From Herbaspirillum sp. DW155 (GTDB lineage: Bacteria; Pseudomonadota; Gammaproteobacteria; Burkholderiales; Burkholderiaceae_D), in assembly GCF_037076565.1 (NCBI RefSeq), contig NZ_AP029028.1:3968001-4032000 (forward strand): a stretch of 64,000 bases of DNA. The letters are read 5' to 3'. Under the pieces are notes generated by a model. It did no database searches. It saw only the letters and a list, made by a program, of their open reading frames with translations, and was not told the DNA's origin. The position numbers and the translations under genes are program-made. Below are positions 21,353 to 30,644 of the stretch, piece by piece; position 1 is the stretch's first letter; each line of letters opens with the position of its first letter.

Positions 21353-21892
21353 GGTTGTTCGATGTATTCAACTGATTCGGAGAAGTCGGCATTTTACGCG
21401 AAAAACGGGCGAAATTGGCCGAATCGGCGCTGCAAGCCGCGCCGGGGCTCGTTGGCTTGTCCAGTTCTTGCGAAAGGGATGGCGCGGCCTGTCAACAACA
21501 AAGCGCCCACCGGCAACGCTAACCGCTCATCGGCAGGGATCATCGATCTGCAGTTTTCCATGTCCACGAGCCAGACGCAGAGGCTCACACGCATTCCGGC
21601 CCGACGATAGAAAAATGAGCCGGGCAGCATCTCACTGCCAGCCCGCCCTCCCCTCTACTCCCCTCCACTAGGAAATTTCGCATGGCAGATTCGGCCCCTG
21701 CTTAGTCCTTAATTTCATAAACTATTTTGCGCAGGCATTTGCCGATACGGAGATTGCTGCGGCCCTTGATGCGGATGAAGCGCAAAGCACATTCAGCGCA
21801 TCGCAGGAAGGGCCATCCACATCGTTTAATGCCAGCCAGCTGCGAGCGTCGATATCGTCACACCGTAATGGGCAAACAAGGAATCCCTCCGC
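21353..21892. other. 540-bp region without a clear gene; possible relic ORF
   Basis: The left part should hold the dcd promoter. From about 21673 one frame is open after a TAG for about 75 codons, ending TGA at 21895 across the next start codon, with a protein-like composition (FAQAFADTEIAAALDADEA). It has no good start codon and no recognised family, so it looks like the tail of a deleted gene, perhaps of an earlier toxin gene in this locus. No terminator or repeat is seen. Confidence 0.35.
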
Positions 21893-22124
21893 ATGAATTC
21901 ACCAGAACCATCTGTTGCCGCGCAAAACACGCCGCCACCAGGGCGCGGTCGGTGGGTCGTGGTGTTGCTCGCTGCGATGTTGCTGACCTTGCTGGGGCTG
22001 TTCTGGCTCTATCTTGAAGCGGTCAACGCCAGCTTGTGGGGATTTGGCCCGCGAGAACTGGCGATTGCGCAATACACGCCCAAGGACGTGGTAGGCGACC
22101 TGGGCGGCATGAAGGTGGTTATCC
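21893..22124 (+). repeat. Direct repeat copy 1 (232 bp)
   Basis: This segment, covering the first 77 codons of the membrane protein gene, recurs at 22873-23104 with only about six or seven mismatches. The two copies diverge abruptly after ATCC. Confidence 0.95.
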
Positions 22125-22828
22125 CACGCGGTGTGGCAGAACTGGTCGAGTACGACGACGACCCGACCTGGGGTGAAAAACGCAAAGGCCCTCGCCCCGT
22201 CAGAACCTTCGATTCCAGACTGGCCAGCTTCGGCTTTTATGTTCGTTACCCGGATGGAGCGACTTTCGCTGATCCCGAGATGCGCAAGGACTATGAGAAA
22301 TATGGCACGCGCGAAAGGGCGTTCAATCATGGAATCCGGGGTGGTGATCTATGGCTCAGACCAGGAGTCTCATCGGGGAAATTTTATTCACGAGATGGCT
22401 TTCTCGATAGGATCTCGGTGAAACTTGATGCCCCGATTGGAAGGCCCTGGTGGCAAAAATTCGACAAGCTTCCCCACAAAGAGCACGGGCTGACGGTCTA
22501 TCGAGTCAAGGGAATTGAAGCGGAATTGGCAGACCCTCAAAAGAAACTGGATTTCATGGTCAAGGACGTCTACATCCATCGCGACAAAACAGGCAAGGTG
22601 AAGACCTACATCGATTGCCATCCTAAGGAATGGCATTCCTCCGCGTGCAAGCAGTCATGGAGTCTGGAAGATGACGGAGTACATGCAGAGGTCTATGTGG
22701 CCTACGGTCCCGAGAAGCGAAAAAACTGGCGCGAAATACAAAAGATGATCACGCAAACGCTATTGGGTTTCCGCGCAGCGCCAAACGGCGATGCTTCCTC
22801 CACCGAACCGGCGCTCAAGAATTTGTGA
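21893..22828 (+). CDS. Single-pass membrane protein of unknown function, next to RTX remnant
   Basis: A 311-aa protein. A Pro-rich cytosolic start and basic GRGR are followed by one membrane helix (about 21-42), then a large periplasmic part. This contains LGGMKVVIPRGVAELVEYDD (about 70-89), and two cysteines lie near the end (CHPKEWHSSACKQSW) that could pair. No family is recognised. Its first 232 bp are repeated almost exactly at 22873, at the head of the next gene. Position just before a type I secreted RTX remnant suggests an immunity or accessory role, but that is inference only. GGAATCCCTCC before the ATG gives a weak Shine-Dalgarno. Confidence 0.7.
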   Translation: MNSPEPSVAAQNTPPPGRGRWVVVLLAAMLLTLLGLFWLYLEAVNASLWGFGPRELAIAQYTPKDVVGDLGGMKVVIPRGVAELVEYDDDPTWGEKRKGPRPVRTFDSRLASFGFYVRYPDGATFADPEMRKDYEKYGTRERAFNHGIRGGDLWLRPGVSSGKFYSRDGFLDRISVKLDAPIGRPWWQKFDKLPHKEHGLTVYRVKGIEAELADPQKKLDFMVKDVYIHRDKTGKVKTYIDCHPKEWHSSACKQSWSLEDDGVHAEVYVAYGPEKRKNWREIQKMITQTLLGFRAAPNGDASSTEPALKNL

Positions 22829-22872
22829 GCGTCGATTTCCAACCATTCACCGACAAGCAGGGGCCACTTCAC

Positions 22873-23104
22873 ATGCATTCACCAGAACCATCTGTTGCCG
22901 CGCAAAACACGCCGCCACCAGGGCGCGGTCGGTGGGTCGTGGTGTTGCTCGCTGCGATGCTGCTGACCTTGCTGGGGCTGTTCTTGCTCTATCTTGAAGT
23001 GGTCAACGCCAGCTTGTGGGGATTTGGCCCGCGAGAACTGGCGGTTGCGCAATACACGCCCAAGGACGTGGTGGGCGACCTGGGCGGCATGAAGGTGGTT
23101 ATCC
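22873..23104 (+). repeat. Direct repeat copy 2 (232 bp)
   Basis: About 97% identical to 21893-22124. Immediately after it the reading frame switches from membrane-protein sequence to RTX-protein sequence, so its right edge marks a recombination or deletion joint. Confidence 0.95.
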
Positions 23105-23925
23105 GCAACGGCCTCATGCAGGGCTACAACGAACAGGGCATCGCCAACCTGATCAAGGGCGGTCGGGGCGTGATCATCGCCGTGAATGCGGGCAAGTTGT
23201 GGGGTGACAGCGCCTACGTGGACGGCGGCGGCGTCAACCACGTGGTGACCGTGACCGGCGTGGCCTGCGATGCGGCCACCGGCGCCATCAACGGCTTCTA
23301 TATCGCCGACTCGGGCCGAGGCCTGGTCAGTGACATGACGCGCTATCTGTCGCTGGACGAATTCCGCCGCGATGCCAACGTGGCCAATGCCTACAGCATC
23401 TATACCATCGACCCGATCAAGCTGCGCAACGAGAACATCGACGGCACCGGCAACGAACTGGCCAACATCATCACCGGCAACCGGGGGGACAACATCCTTA
23501 CCGGTGGCCGTGGCAATGACACCATCATCGGCCAGGCCGGCAACGACACCTATCGCTTCAGCCGGGGTGATGGCGTCGATACCATCATCGACAGCGATAC
23601 CACGCAGGGCAATCTCGATGTACTGGAACTGGCGGACATCCATCAGCAAAACCTGTGGTTCAGGCATGTAGGCGACGATCTGCAGATCGACGTGATGGGC
23701 ACGGCGGACCAGATTGTCGTCAAGGGCTGGTACGGCACAGGCGCACAGGAAAGCACCGGCCGCATCGAACGCATCAGGACCGCCGATGGCCTGAGCCTGC
23801 ACGATACCGATGTGGAGCAGTTCGTCCAGGCCATGGCCGGCTTCGCTGCACCCTCGGCTGCGCAGACCAGCTGGACCAACGGCCAGACCAGCAATGGCCG
23901 CATCCTGATGAGCGTGACGCATTGA
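22873..23925 (+). pseudogene. Chimeric gene: membrane-protein N-terminus joined to RTX toxin C-terminus
   Basis: An open 350-codon frame with two unrelated parts. Residues 1-77 copy the membrane anchor of the gene upstream. From about residue 78 the sequence is the end of a type I secreted protein: a C39/papain-like segment with VNHVVTVTGV and NGFYIADSGRG but no catalytic Cys, then RTX nonapeptides (GNRGDNILTGGRGNDTIIGQ, about 213-232) and a short tail suited as a secretion signal. The large N-terminal part of the RTX protein is missing. ATG 22873 is chosen to match the upstream paralogue. I read it as the product of an in-frame deletion; whether the fusion is expressed is unknown. It precedes secretion genes on the same strand. 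Confidence 0.75.
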
Positions 23926-24046
23926 TCCACGGCAGCGGCGGCAGCTCATCCGTCTGAAGGCGGAACCTGCTGCTGCCTGCTCCCCACCGCGCCGGCATTG
24001 CACCACCGCCCTCTTCATCCAGACCCATCCTGCAAAGAACATCAGC

Positions 24047-25924
24047 GTGAACAAGCAAGAGCATCAACCTGACAATCCCGATAGCGGGCTGCTGTGCCTG
24101 CTCATGATGGCCAGGCTGCACGACATCGCGGCAGATCCGCACCAGTTGCAGCATGAATTCGGCCCGGAGCCCTTCAGCCTGCAGACCATGCTGCTGGCAG
24201 CCAAAAAACTGGGGCTGTCCGCCCGCTGCGTACGGCAGAACCCGGACCGCCTGGATCGGGTGCCGTTACCGGCCATCGCCATGGACCGTGACGGCAAATT
24301 CTTCCTGATCGGAAAAATCGACCGCAGCCAATCCATCTGGCGCATTCTGGTGCAACGCCCTGGTGAACGGCCGGCAATCATGCTGCGTCCCGACTTCGAC
24401 CAATGCTGGAGCGGACAGATGATCTTCATGACCAGCAAGGCAAGCTTTGCCGGGACCATGAGCAAGTTTGATTTCACCTGGTTCATCCCGGCCGTGGTCA
24501 AGTATCGCAAGGCGCTGGGGGAAGTGCTGTTGATCTCGCTGGTGCTGCAGCTTATCGGCTTGTGTACCCCGCTGTTCTTTCAGGTGGTGATGGACAAGGT
24601 GCTGGTCAATCACGCCATGAAGACGCTCAACGTGATCGCCATCGGGCTGATCGCGGCAACCCTGTTTGAAGCCATCCTGGGCGGCATCCGGACCGCCCTC
24701 TTTGCCCATACGAGCAGCAAGATCGATGTGGAGCTGGGTTCCCGATTGTTCGCGCACTTGCTGAGCCTGCCCATCACCTATTTCCAGTCGCGGCGCGCGG
24801 GCGACTCCATCGCGCGCATCCGCGAGCTGGAGAACATCCGCTCCTTCCTGACCGGCAATGCCATGACCCTGCTGCTGGATCTGGTCTTCTCCTTCGTCTT
24901 CCTCGGCGTGATGCTGTGGTACAGCGTGACCCTCTCCCTGATCGTGCTGGTGTCGATTCCCCTGTACCTGGGCCTGTCCTTTGTGTTCACCCCCATCCTG
25001 CGGGCCAGGCTGGACGACAAGTTCAACAAGAGCGCGGAAAACCAGGCCTTTCTGGTGGAGTCGCTCACCGGCATGGATACGATCAAGTCCCTGGCCGTCG
25101 AGCCGCGCTGGCAGCAGAAGTGGGACAAGCAGTTGGCCGCCTATGTCAGCGCCGGGCTCAGCACGGCCAACATCGGCCTGCTGGCAAGCGGCAGCGTCAG
25201 CCTGGTGAGCAAACTGGTCACGGCCGCCATCATGTGGCTGGGCGCCACTCTGGTGATCGACCAGCAGCTTACGGTCGGCGAACTGGTGGCGTTCAATATG
25301 CTGGCGGGTCAGGTGGCCGCGCCCGTGCTGAGGCTGGCCCAGTTGTGGAACGATTTTCAGCAGGTCGGGATCTCGATGAAGGAAGCGCACGACGAGGGCA
25401 TCAACGCCAGCAGGCAAATGGAAGCTGCGCTCCAGGATCAGCGTCGCGCCGGTGAGCATAGCAAGTTGCTCAAGCTGGTGGCGCCGGTGAGCGGAACGGT
25501 GCAGCAACTCAATACGCACACGGTCGGAGGCGTGGTGCCGGCGGCCCAGCCGCTCATGCAGATCGTTCCGCAAGAAGCCGCCGTCGAGGTGGAAGCTTTT
25601 TTGGACAACAAGGATATCGGCTTCGTCGAGGTCGGTCAGGACGCCAACGTCAAGATAGAAGCCTTCGACTACACCAAATACGGTACCGTCCCGGCAACGG
25701 TAAGGCATGTCTCGCACGACGCCATTGAAGACGAGAAGCGCGGCCTGATCTACGCCAGCAAGATCGTACTGGCCCGCGATACGCTCACGGCAGATGGCCG
25801 CAGCCTGCAGCTTTCTCCCGGCATGTCGGTCACGGTCGAGATCCGTACAGGCACACGCCGGGTCATCGAGTACGTGCTCTCTCCTTTGATTCGCCACCAG
25901 CGGGAGTCACTCAATGAACGTTAG
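24047..25924 (+). pseudogene. In-frame HlyB-HlyD fusion lacking the ABC ATPase domain
   Basis: A 625-codon frame from GTG 24047. Residues about 8-130 are the HlyB-type C39-like domain (no catalytic Cys), about 150-420 the type I secretion transmembrane domain (LCTPLFFQVVMDKVLVNHAM, VELGSRLFAHLLSLPITYFQ). HlyB sequence stops at NDFQQVGISMK, about residue 444, just where the linker to the ATPase should begin. The next residues (HDEGINASRQMEAALQDQRR onward) are the end of an HlyD coiled coil, then its lipoyl half and beta-barrel up to the normal HlyD C-terminus. Walker A, signature and Walker B are all absent, so it cannot power export. It is best explained by one deletion joining hlyB and hlyD. 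It overlaps the tolC-like start by 11 bp. Confidence 0.85.
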
Positions 25925-27383
25925 AGCTTTTTCCACATTGCTCGTGGCAGCGGTGCTGACATCGGTTGCCCACACGACTCACGCACGGGAATGGCTGGAG
26001 CGGGCTGCGACGCCGATTGACGATCCCTTGCTGGCCCGCCCACCGGAACTGGACGAGGGCAAATTGCTCCCGGGTGACGCCCAGCCGCTGGCTTGTGATG
26101 GCCGCACTGCCGTACCGGCCGGGCCGCTCAGCTTGGGGGATGCCGTCGACCTGGGCTTGTGTCACCACGCCCAAGTGAGGGCCGCATGGGCGCGCATCAA
26201 GGTGCAGGCGGCGCAGAAGGGCGAAGCGAGCGCGGCCTATCTGCCCAGCATCAACGCCGGACTGCGCTATCAGCAAGAACGCGTACGCCAGCCTGATGCG
26301 CTGCTGCCGCTGGACAGCCAGCGCAAGACCCGCTCGCAGTACTACACGCTGACCTGGCGCCTGTTGGACTTCGGTGGCAGGAGCGCCAACCTGCGCGCCG
26401 CCGATGCCTTGCTCGACGCCGCGCTGGCCAGTCATGACGCCATCTTGCAGAAGACCATGACCAGCGTCATTGCGGCCTATTACGAAGTGCAGACCGCCGG
26501 CGCCAATCGCCAGGCGAGAGAACTGAACGAACGCCTGACACGCCAGATCATGGAGACCACCCACAAGCGCGCCGAACGGGGCATGGCGGCCCGTTCGGAC
26601 CTGCTGCAAGCGCAGACTTCCTTGTCCAAGGCGGAGCTGGAACATGCGCGTGCCATCGGCCAGCATGAAAAGGCCCTGGTCAGCTTGTCGGTCTCATTGG
26701 GACTTCGAGGGCAAGGGCCACGCCTGCAAGTGCCCATCGACAGTCCCGATTCGGTCATCGAGGCCGGTCAGATCGCGCAGGATCTGGTGCAATGGATGGA
26801 GACGGCGCGCCAGCAACATCCGGCCTTGCTGGCATCGAGGGCACAGCTGGCATCGTCGCGCGAGAAGCTGGCGGCCACGCGCGCCGAGGGCTTGCCCAGT
26901 CTGGATTTTTCTCACGGGTACTACGTCAACGGACGTCCCAATCAGGGGAGTTCGGGCACGCAAACACGCGAGACGGTGAGCGCACTGTCCTTGAACTTCC
27001 CGCTCTTCGACGGCTTCTCCCACACTTACAAGGTACGCAACGCACAGGCGCAGATCGACCTGAAGGAAGCCGAACTGCTCGACGCCGAGGGACAGGTCAT
27101 CAGCGAACTGGCCAATGCATACGCAGAAAATGAGGCCGCCCAACGCAATCTGGTATCGTCCCGGCGTCTGCTGGAAAGCGCAAGGATGGCGCTGGACGAC
27201 GTTCAGCGCAAATATGAACGCGGACTCAGCGACATCATCGCCATCCTCAATGTACAGGCTGCACTGGCCGATGCAAGCCAGGAGCGCATCCGCGCCCTGG
27301 CCGAATGGCGTTCAGCACGATTGAGGCTGCTGGCTGGCGCCGGGGAATTGGGACGTACGCGGGTCGCTGAACAGGGCAAGTAA
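25914..27383 (+). CDS. TolC-family outer-membrane protein of the type I secretion locus
   Basis: A 489-aa protein with signal peptide ending at VAHTTHA and the two-repeat TolC fold: SLGDAVDLGLCHHAQVRAAW starts the first repeat, TWRLLDFGGRSANLRAADAL matches the family strand-helix joint, and LNFPLFDGFSHTYKVRNAQA the equivalent in repeat two. It should form the outer-membrane duct for the RTX exporter. It starts inside the 3' end of the hlyB-hlyD fusion (11-bp overlap), the usual hlyB-hlyD-tolC order, so all were one operon. It appears intact although its inner-membrane partners are broken. Confidence 0.88.
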   Translation: MNVRAFSTLLVAAVLTSVAHTTHAREWLERAATPIDDPLLARPPELDEGKLLPGDAQPLACDGRTAVPAGPLSLGDAVDLGLCHHAQVRAAWARIKVQAAQKGEASAAYLPSINAGLRYQQERVRQPDALLPLDSQRKTRSQYYTLTWRLLDFGGRSANLRAADALLDAALASHDAILQKTMTSVIAAYYEVQTAGANRQARELNERLTRQIMETTHKRAERGMAARSDLLQAQTSLSKAELEHARAIGQHEKALVSLSVSLGLRGQGPRLQVPIDSPDSVIEAGQIAQDLVQWMETARQQHPALLASRAQLASSREKLAATRAEGLPSLDFSHGYYVNGRPNQGSSGTQTRETVSALSLNFPLFDGFSHTYKVRNAQAQIDLKEAELLDAEGQVISELANAYAENEAAQRNLVSSRRLLESARMALDDVQRKYERGLSDIIAILNVQAALADASQERIRALAEWRSARLRLLAGAGELGRTRVAEQGK

Positions 27384-27420
27384 GCTGGAGCGATCAGCGC
27401 ATGACGGACGCTAACGGTTT

Positions 27421-27517
27421 TCACCGTTGCATGCTCTCCCACACCTTCTGCAAGCGCTTCACCGACACCGGCATGGGCGTCTTCAGTTCCTGCGCATGGA
27501 GCGAAACATGCGCAGCT
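27421..27517 (-). repeat. Degenerate duplicate of the hrpA 3' end
   Basis: Bases 27421-27493 match the last 73 bp of hrpA (30645-30717), including the stop codon, with one or two mismatches, then drift apart. It is a dead fragment. Together with hrpA it brackets the 28.1-30.6 kb operon as direct repeats. The surrounding 27384-28179 stretch has no intact gene. Confidence 0.85.
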
Positions 27518-27629
27518 CCTCCAGCAGGCTGAGCATCGTCGCCAGTTCAGAAACTACCACATCCTGAAGACCGTGCCGCAGTGATCCAGCAGTGGGAAGC
27601 GCTCATCCTTGTGACGGCGTATCCCGCCG

Positions 27630-27770
27630 CTGCCCCCTATCCAGCCGCATCCTGCGAAGAACACCAGCGCGAACAACTTAGAAAATCACTCGGTGCGCTC
27701 CACCGACTTTGGCACGCTCGATAGCGGATCTCTATTCCAGCAAATGACGGCAGGGCTGCATGAGACAGCT
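27630..27770 (+). pseudogene. Degenerate remnant of an hlyB leader and start
   Basis: CATCCTGCGAAGAACACCAG at 27649-27668 and following bases resemble the leader of the hlyB-hlyD fusion (about 24027-24056, CATCCTGCAAAGAACATCAG). Similarity continues patchily: GATAGCGG and a CAGGGCTGCAYGA block correspond to codons for DSG and ARLHD of HlyB. It is a relic of a second, duplicated type I exporter gene. Past 27770 to 28130 only short scrambled frames are seen. Confidence 0.55.
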
Positions 27771-28179
27771 CTGGTTCTACATCACCTTCGATACGATCTT
27801 GGCCGGCCATCCTTCGGCATCGATACAGTTCACCAGCGAAAAGAAGACACTCCTATATACAGCCATAGGATCTCTAGCGGCATGGAGTCAGGCTCGAAGA
27901 GCTTGAAGACGACATCACATCTTTGCGCCAATTACACGCGCAGATCCGTCTCGTAAATCTCTCGAAAACTATCTGCGCTTTTGCTCGGCTACCCGAATAT
28001 TTTCCCCGGCGGGAAAGAATGAAAAACCGCCGTAAAGAGTTCGAACAGTTTCGATAGCGATCAGCGAGCGCAGAGAGTCTAATGCCAGCAAGCAGGCAAT
28101 CAAGTCCCCTTATCGAGCCAGAAAAAGTCGCTAAATGAGTAGGCAAAAACTTAGAATCGTCACGAGTTCAGGAATTGAT

Positions 28180-29061
28180 ATGACCAACAAAATGCGAGGC
28201 CTGTTATTGGCGGCGCTATTGACGTACAGCCACTGTGCATCGGCAGATTTACCGCTGACAATTGAAGACCTGACCACAGAAAAAGGTAAGGTCAAGATTG
28301 ATGTATCACTGGCGTATTCCAATAGTGACAGGCAAGGCGTATTCACTGGCGAGCCAATCATCATTCAGACAGGAGAAAGCTCATTTATTACTTTACCGGC
28401 ATTGATCGGGGAGAGTCGCGGCAACAACGATTCGTTGGTAAGCACGCTAGGGTTTCGCTACGGATTAACTAACAAAACCGAGATTTTCTTCCGCACCTCA
28501 TATCTGCATAGCAGCACGAGAAATAGAGATCTATCCAGAACGACCACTGACAGCACAAGCCGTTTTTCCGATGCTTGGGCAGGTATCAACTATCAAATCA
28601 AAGAAGACGACCGTACTCCGGCGTTGATAGGCTTTTCGGAGATCGCCCTGCGCGAAAGGCATACAAGAAGCAGCAGTTCTTTCCATTCTGCCCTGCTGGG
28701 TTTTACTGCATACACAGCGCTTGACCCTATCGTTTTCTCTCTCACCAGTGCTTATCGCTTCAACCAAAGCCGCAAAGATGGTGATCAGGACTACAAACCC
28801 GGCAACTTTTTATTGATCCACCCTGGCATCGCGTTTGCCGTCAACGATCGCATCACTTTGACAACCGGTATGCAGTGGACCAATCGTCAAGCGGATAAAT
28901 GGGATGGAAAGGCTCAAGGATTCCGACGTACAAGCAGCGCCTTGTTACTTGGCGTGGGATATGGCATTTCAAAAGCAAGCGCCATCAACATCACTCTTAA
29001 ATCCAATGTCTCAGGTTCAAACGAGGCAGACCTGAGGCTCAATTGGCTGCATACGTTCTGA
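28180..29061 (+). CDS. Predicted outer-membrane beta-barrel protein, first gene of a C39-linked operon
   Basis: A 293-aa protein with a signal peptide (MTNKMRGLLLAALLTYSHCA then SA/DLPL). The rest is alternating strands typical of a barrel of the phenol-meta-pathway transporter type: LGFRYGLTNKTEIFFRTSYL, SDAWAGINYQI, LTSAYRFN, LLLGVGYGISKAS, and a last strand ending LRLNWLHTF with terminal Phe, the outer-membrane assembly signal. AGGA lies 7 bases before ATG 28180; the frame upstream to 28135 is ignored. It probably forms the outer-membrane pore for the product of the next gene, by analogy with FapF of the Fap amyloid system (inference). Lower GC than the flanking core genes suggests transfer. 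Confidence 0.75.
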   Translation: MTNKMRGLLLAALLTYSHCASADLPLTIEDLTTEKGKVKIDVSLAYSNSDRQGVFTGEPIIIQTGESSFITLPALIGESRGNNDSLVSTLGFRYGLTNKTEIFFRTSYLHSSTRNRDLSRTTTDSTSRFSDAWAGINYQIKEDDRTPALIGFSEIALRERHTRSSSSFHSALLGFTAYTALDPIVFSLTSAYRFNQSRKDGDQDYKPGNFLLIHPGIAFAVNDRITLTTGMQWTNRQADKWDGKAQGFRRTSSALLLGVGYGISKASAINITLKSNVSGSNEADLRLNWLHTF

Positions 29062-29107
29062 TGCCTGCCGGTTGAAATCCTGCCTTGATCTCCCCCTAAG
29101 GATAGAT

Positions 29108-29551
29108 ATGAAATTTAATCAGATTATTGTGTTATGCGTCCTGACTGTCAGCATGGCTCAGCCTGTCTACGCGAATGAAGTCGCATCAGAGACATTGCCT
29201 CAATTCACAACGAAAGACACTGAAATCCTATTTGACAACGATACAAAGTCAATGCAATTGGCAGCGCTTTCACCTCAAGAAATGAAAGAAACTGAGGGAG
29301 CTTTCGTGAACTTCGCACTTGGTGGAGCCGCAGGATTCGGCGTCTATGCTGTAAGTAATTTACTCACGCATCAGCCAATTACCTGGCAAGGCTCATTATA
29401 TTCATTCGGCACCGGGGCACTTACAGGTGGAATGGGTGGTGCGTTAATACGTGCATCTGGAGGCGGCCTTGCCGGACAGATCGCTTGGCGCCCCAATATC
29501 CATGCAGCAAACTTTGGCTTCTCGCAATACAGCCGATACCGCGGTTGGTAA
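29108..29551 (+). CDS. Sec-exported precursor with internal double-glycine-type processing site
   Basis: A 147-aa protein. Residues 1-22 are a Sec signal peptide (ends QPVYA). Residues 54-65, LSPQEMKETEGA, match the leader consensus LSxxELxxIxG(G/A) of C39-processed peptides, with a GA site at 64-65. Cleavage there would release an 82-residue product, rich in Gly and Ala with a GxxxG-like hydrophobic stretch (LGGAAGFGVYAVSNLL) and an aromatic tail ending YSRYRGW. It could be a bacteriocin, an amyloid subunit or a surface peptide. AAGGA precedes ATG 29108. It sits 46 bp after the barrel gene and shares the operon with a periplasmic C39 peptidase, its likely processing enzyme. No homologue is recognised. 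Confidence 0.75.
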   Translation: MKFNQIIVLCVLTVSMAQPVYANEVASETLPQFTTKDTEILFDNDTKSMQLAALSPQEMKETEGAFVNFALGGAAGFGVYAVSNLLTHQPITWQGSLYSFGTGALTGGMGGALIRASGGGLAGQIAWRPNIHAANFGFSQYSRYRGW

Positions 29552-29606
29552 CTGACCTCGAAGGATGAGATGAGTCGTGAATTCATCTCATCCCTTAGGA
29601 GAACCT

Positions 29607-29861
29607 ATGAGCTTGATAATTGAATTGGCAGGTATGTTGGGCGGCATGCTGGCGGAATATTCCGCGCAAAAGAAATGGGGTAAGGTCAAAACATTTTTTT
29701 TGACGAGTGCTACTTTTTTCGCTCTTTCTTTGGTCAATCTTCTTGTTTTTGAACATGGAATCGGGGTACTTTTGGCCATCTCAGGGTCAGCCATATTAGG
29801 GGTAAGTCTCGGCCTTTTTTTTGTACTGACCATTTATATACATGAAAAAACCAAGAAGTAA
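29607..29861 (+). CDS. Small membrane protein (possible immunity or assembly factor)
   Basis: An 84-aa protein with two or three hydrophobic helices (about 4-18, 31-50, 53-75) and a short basic tail. AGGAG is 6 bases upstream of ATG 29607. It lies between the processed precursor and the C39 peptidase genes and overlaps the latter by 20 bp. Small polytopic proteins in this position are often immunity proteins of bacteriocin loci, which is inference; no family is recognised. Confidence 0.65.
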   Translation: MSLIIELAGMLGGMLAEYSAQKKWGKVKTFFLTSATFFALSLVNLLVFEHGIGVLLAISGSAILGVSLGLFFVLTIYIHEKTKK

Positions 29862-30585
29862 GAAGCTCTACTCTTTGAGAACCGACGCACTTGCATGCAT
29901 CCTTTCTCTGACCAGCCTCTTTGCCCCCAGCTCTGCTTTCTCTTTAGACCTGCCCGGTTATTTAGGAAAGAAAAATCCGCCTGACAGCATTCTTCTGCTG
30001 AACACGCATACTGCCCAAATCAGCATTGCCATCAGAAGCTGGAAGAGCCTACGCGATGTAGATGTAGTCAAGCAAGACTTCGACTACTCGTGTAGTGCGG
30101 CATCCCTGGCAACCTTACTCAACGGGTTTTACGGCCAGTCTCTCACTGAGGAGTCTTTGCTCAAGGCGATGGACAAGGGCGACTTGAAGGCATCTTTCGA
30201 AGACATGCAAAAGATACTGCCGAGATTCGGATTCAAGGCGCAAGGATTTGCTGCAAGTTATGAGCAACTGGTCAAGCTCAAAGCGCCAGTCGTGGTTTAT
30301 CTCAAACACCGCAAGGATGATCACTTTTCGGTTCTGCGCGGCATCAATGAAAACACGGTCTGGCTAGCAGATCCCAGCCTCGGAAACAGAACCTACAGCA
30401 AGGCCCAATTTCTAGAGATGTGGCACACGAGGAACGACAAGGAACACGAAGAATTATCCGGAAAGATTCTGGCCATTTTGCCGCTCGACAGTGAGGCATC
30501 AACAGACCCAGACTTCTTTTCAAAGAATCCGCGTCGGCAGAGTAGCCAAGCAGTTGAACAACCGAAATTCCGGGTGCTCCCATAA
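29842..30585 (+). CDS. Periplasmic C39-family cysteine peptidase
   Basis: A 247-aa stand-alone C39 peptidase. An N-terminal signal segment (about 13-33, ACILSLTSLFAPSSAFS) sends it to the periplasm. The catalytic set is complete: Gln78 and Cys84 in KQDFDYSCSAASLATLL, His161 in KDDHFSVLRG and Asp177 in WLADPSLGN. Bacteriocin exporters carry this domain in the cytosol; here it has no transporter attached, as in FapD of the Fap amyloid operon. It should cleave the GA site of the 147-aa precursor after Sec export. The start overlaps the small membrane protein gene and no Shine-Dalgarno is visible, so translation is probably coupled. The C-terminal 30 residues are polar and disordered. Confidence 0.85.
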   Translation: MKKPRSKKLYSLRTDALACILSLTSLFAPSSAFSLDLPGYLGKKNPPDSILLLNTHTAQISIAIRSWKSLRDVDVVKQDFDYSCSAASLATLLNGFYGQSLTEESLLKAMDKGDLKASFEDMQKILPRFGFKAQGFAASYEQLVKLKAPVVVYLKHRKDDHFSVLRGINENTVWLADPSLGNRTYSKAQFLEMWHTRNDKEHEELSGKILAILPLDSEASTDPDFFSKNPRRQSSQAVEQPKFRVLP

Positions 30586-30644
30586 GCACCACTGGGATAG
30601 ACCTCGGGTGGGATGAAAAGAAAATCCATATATCCCGCTCATCC

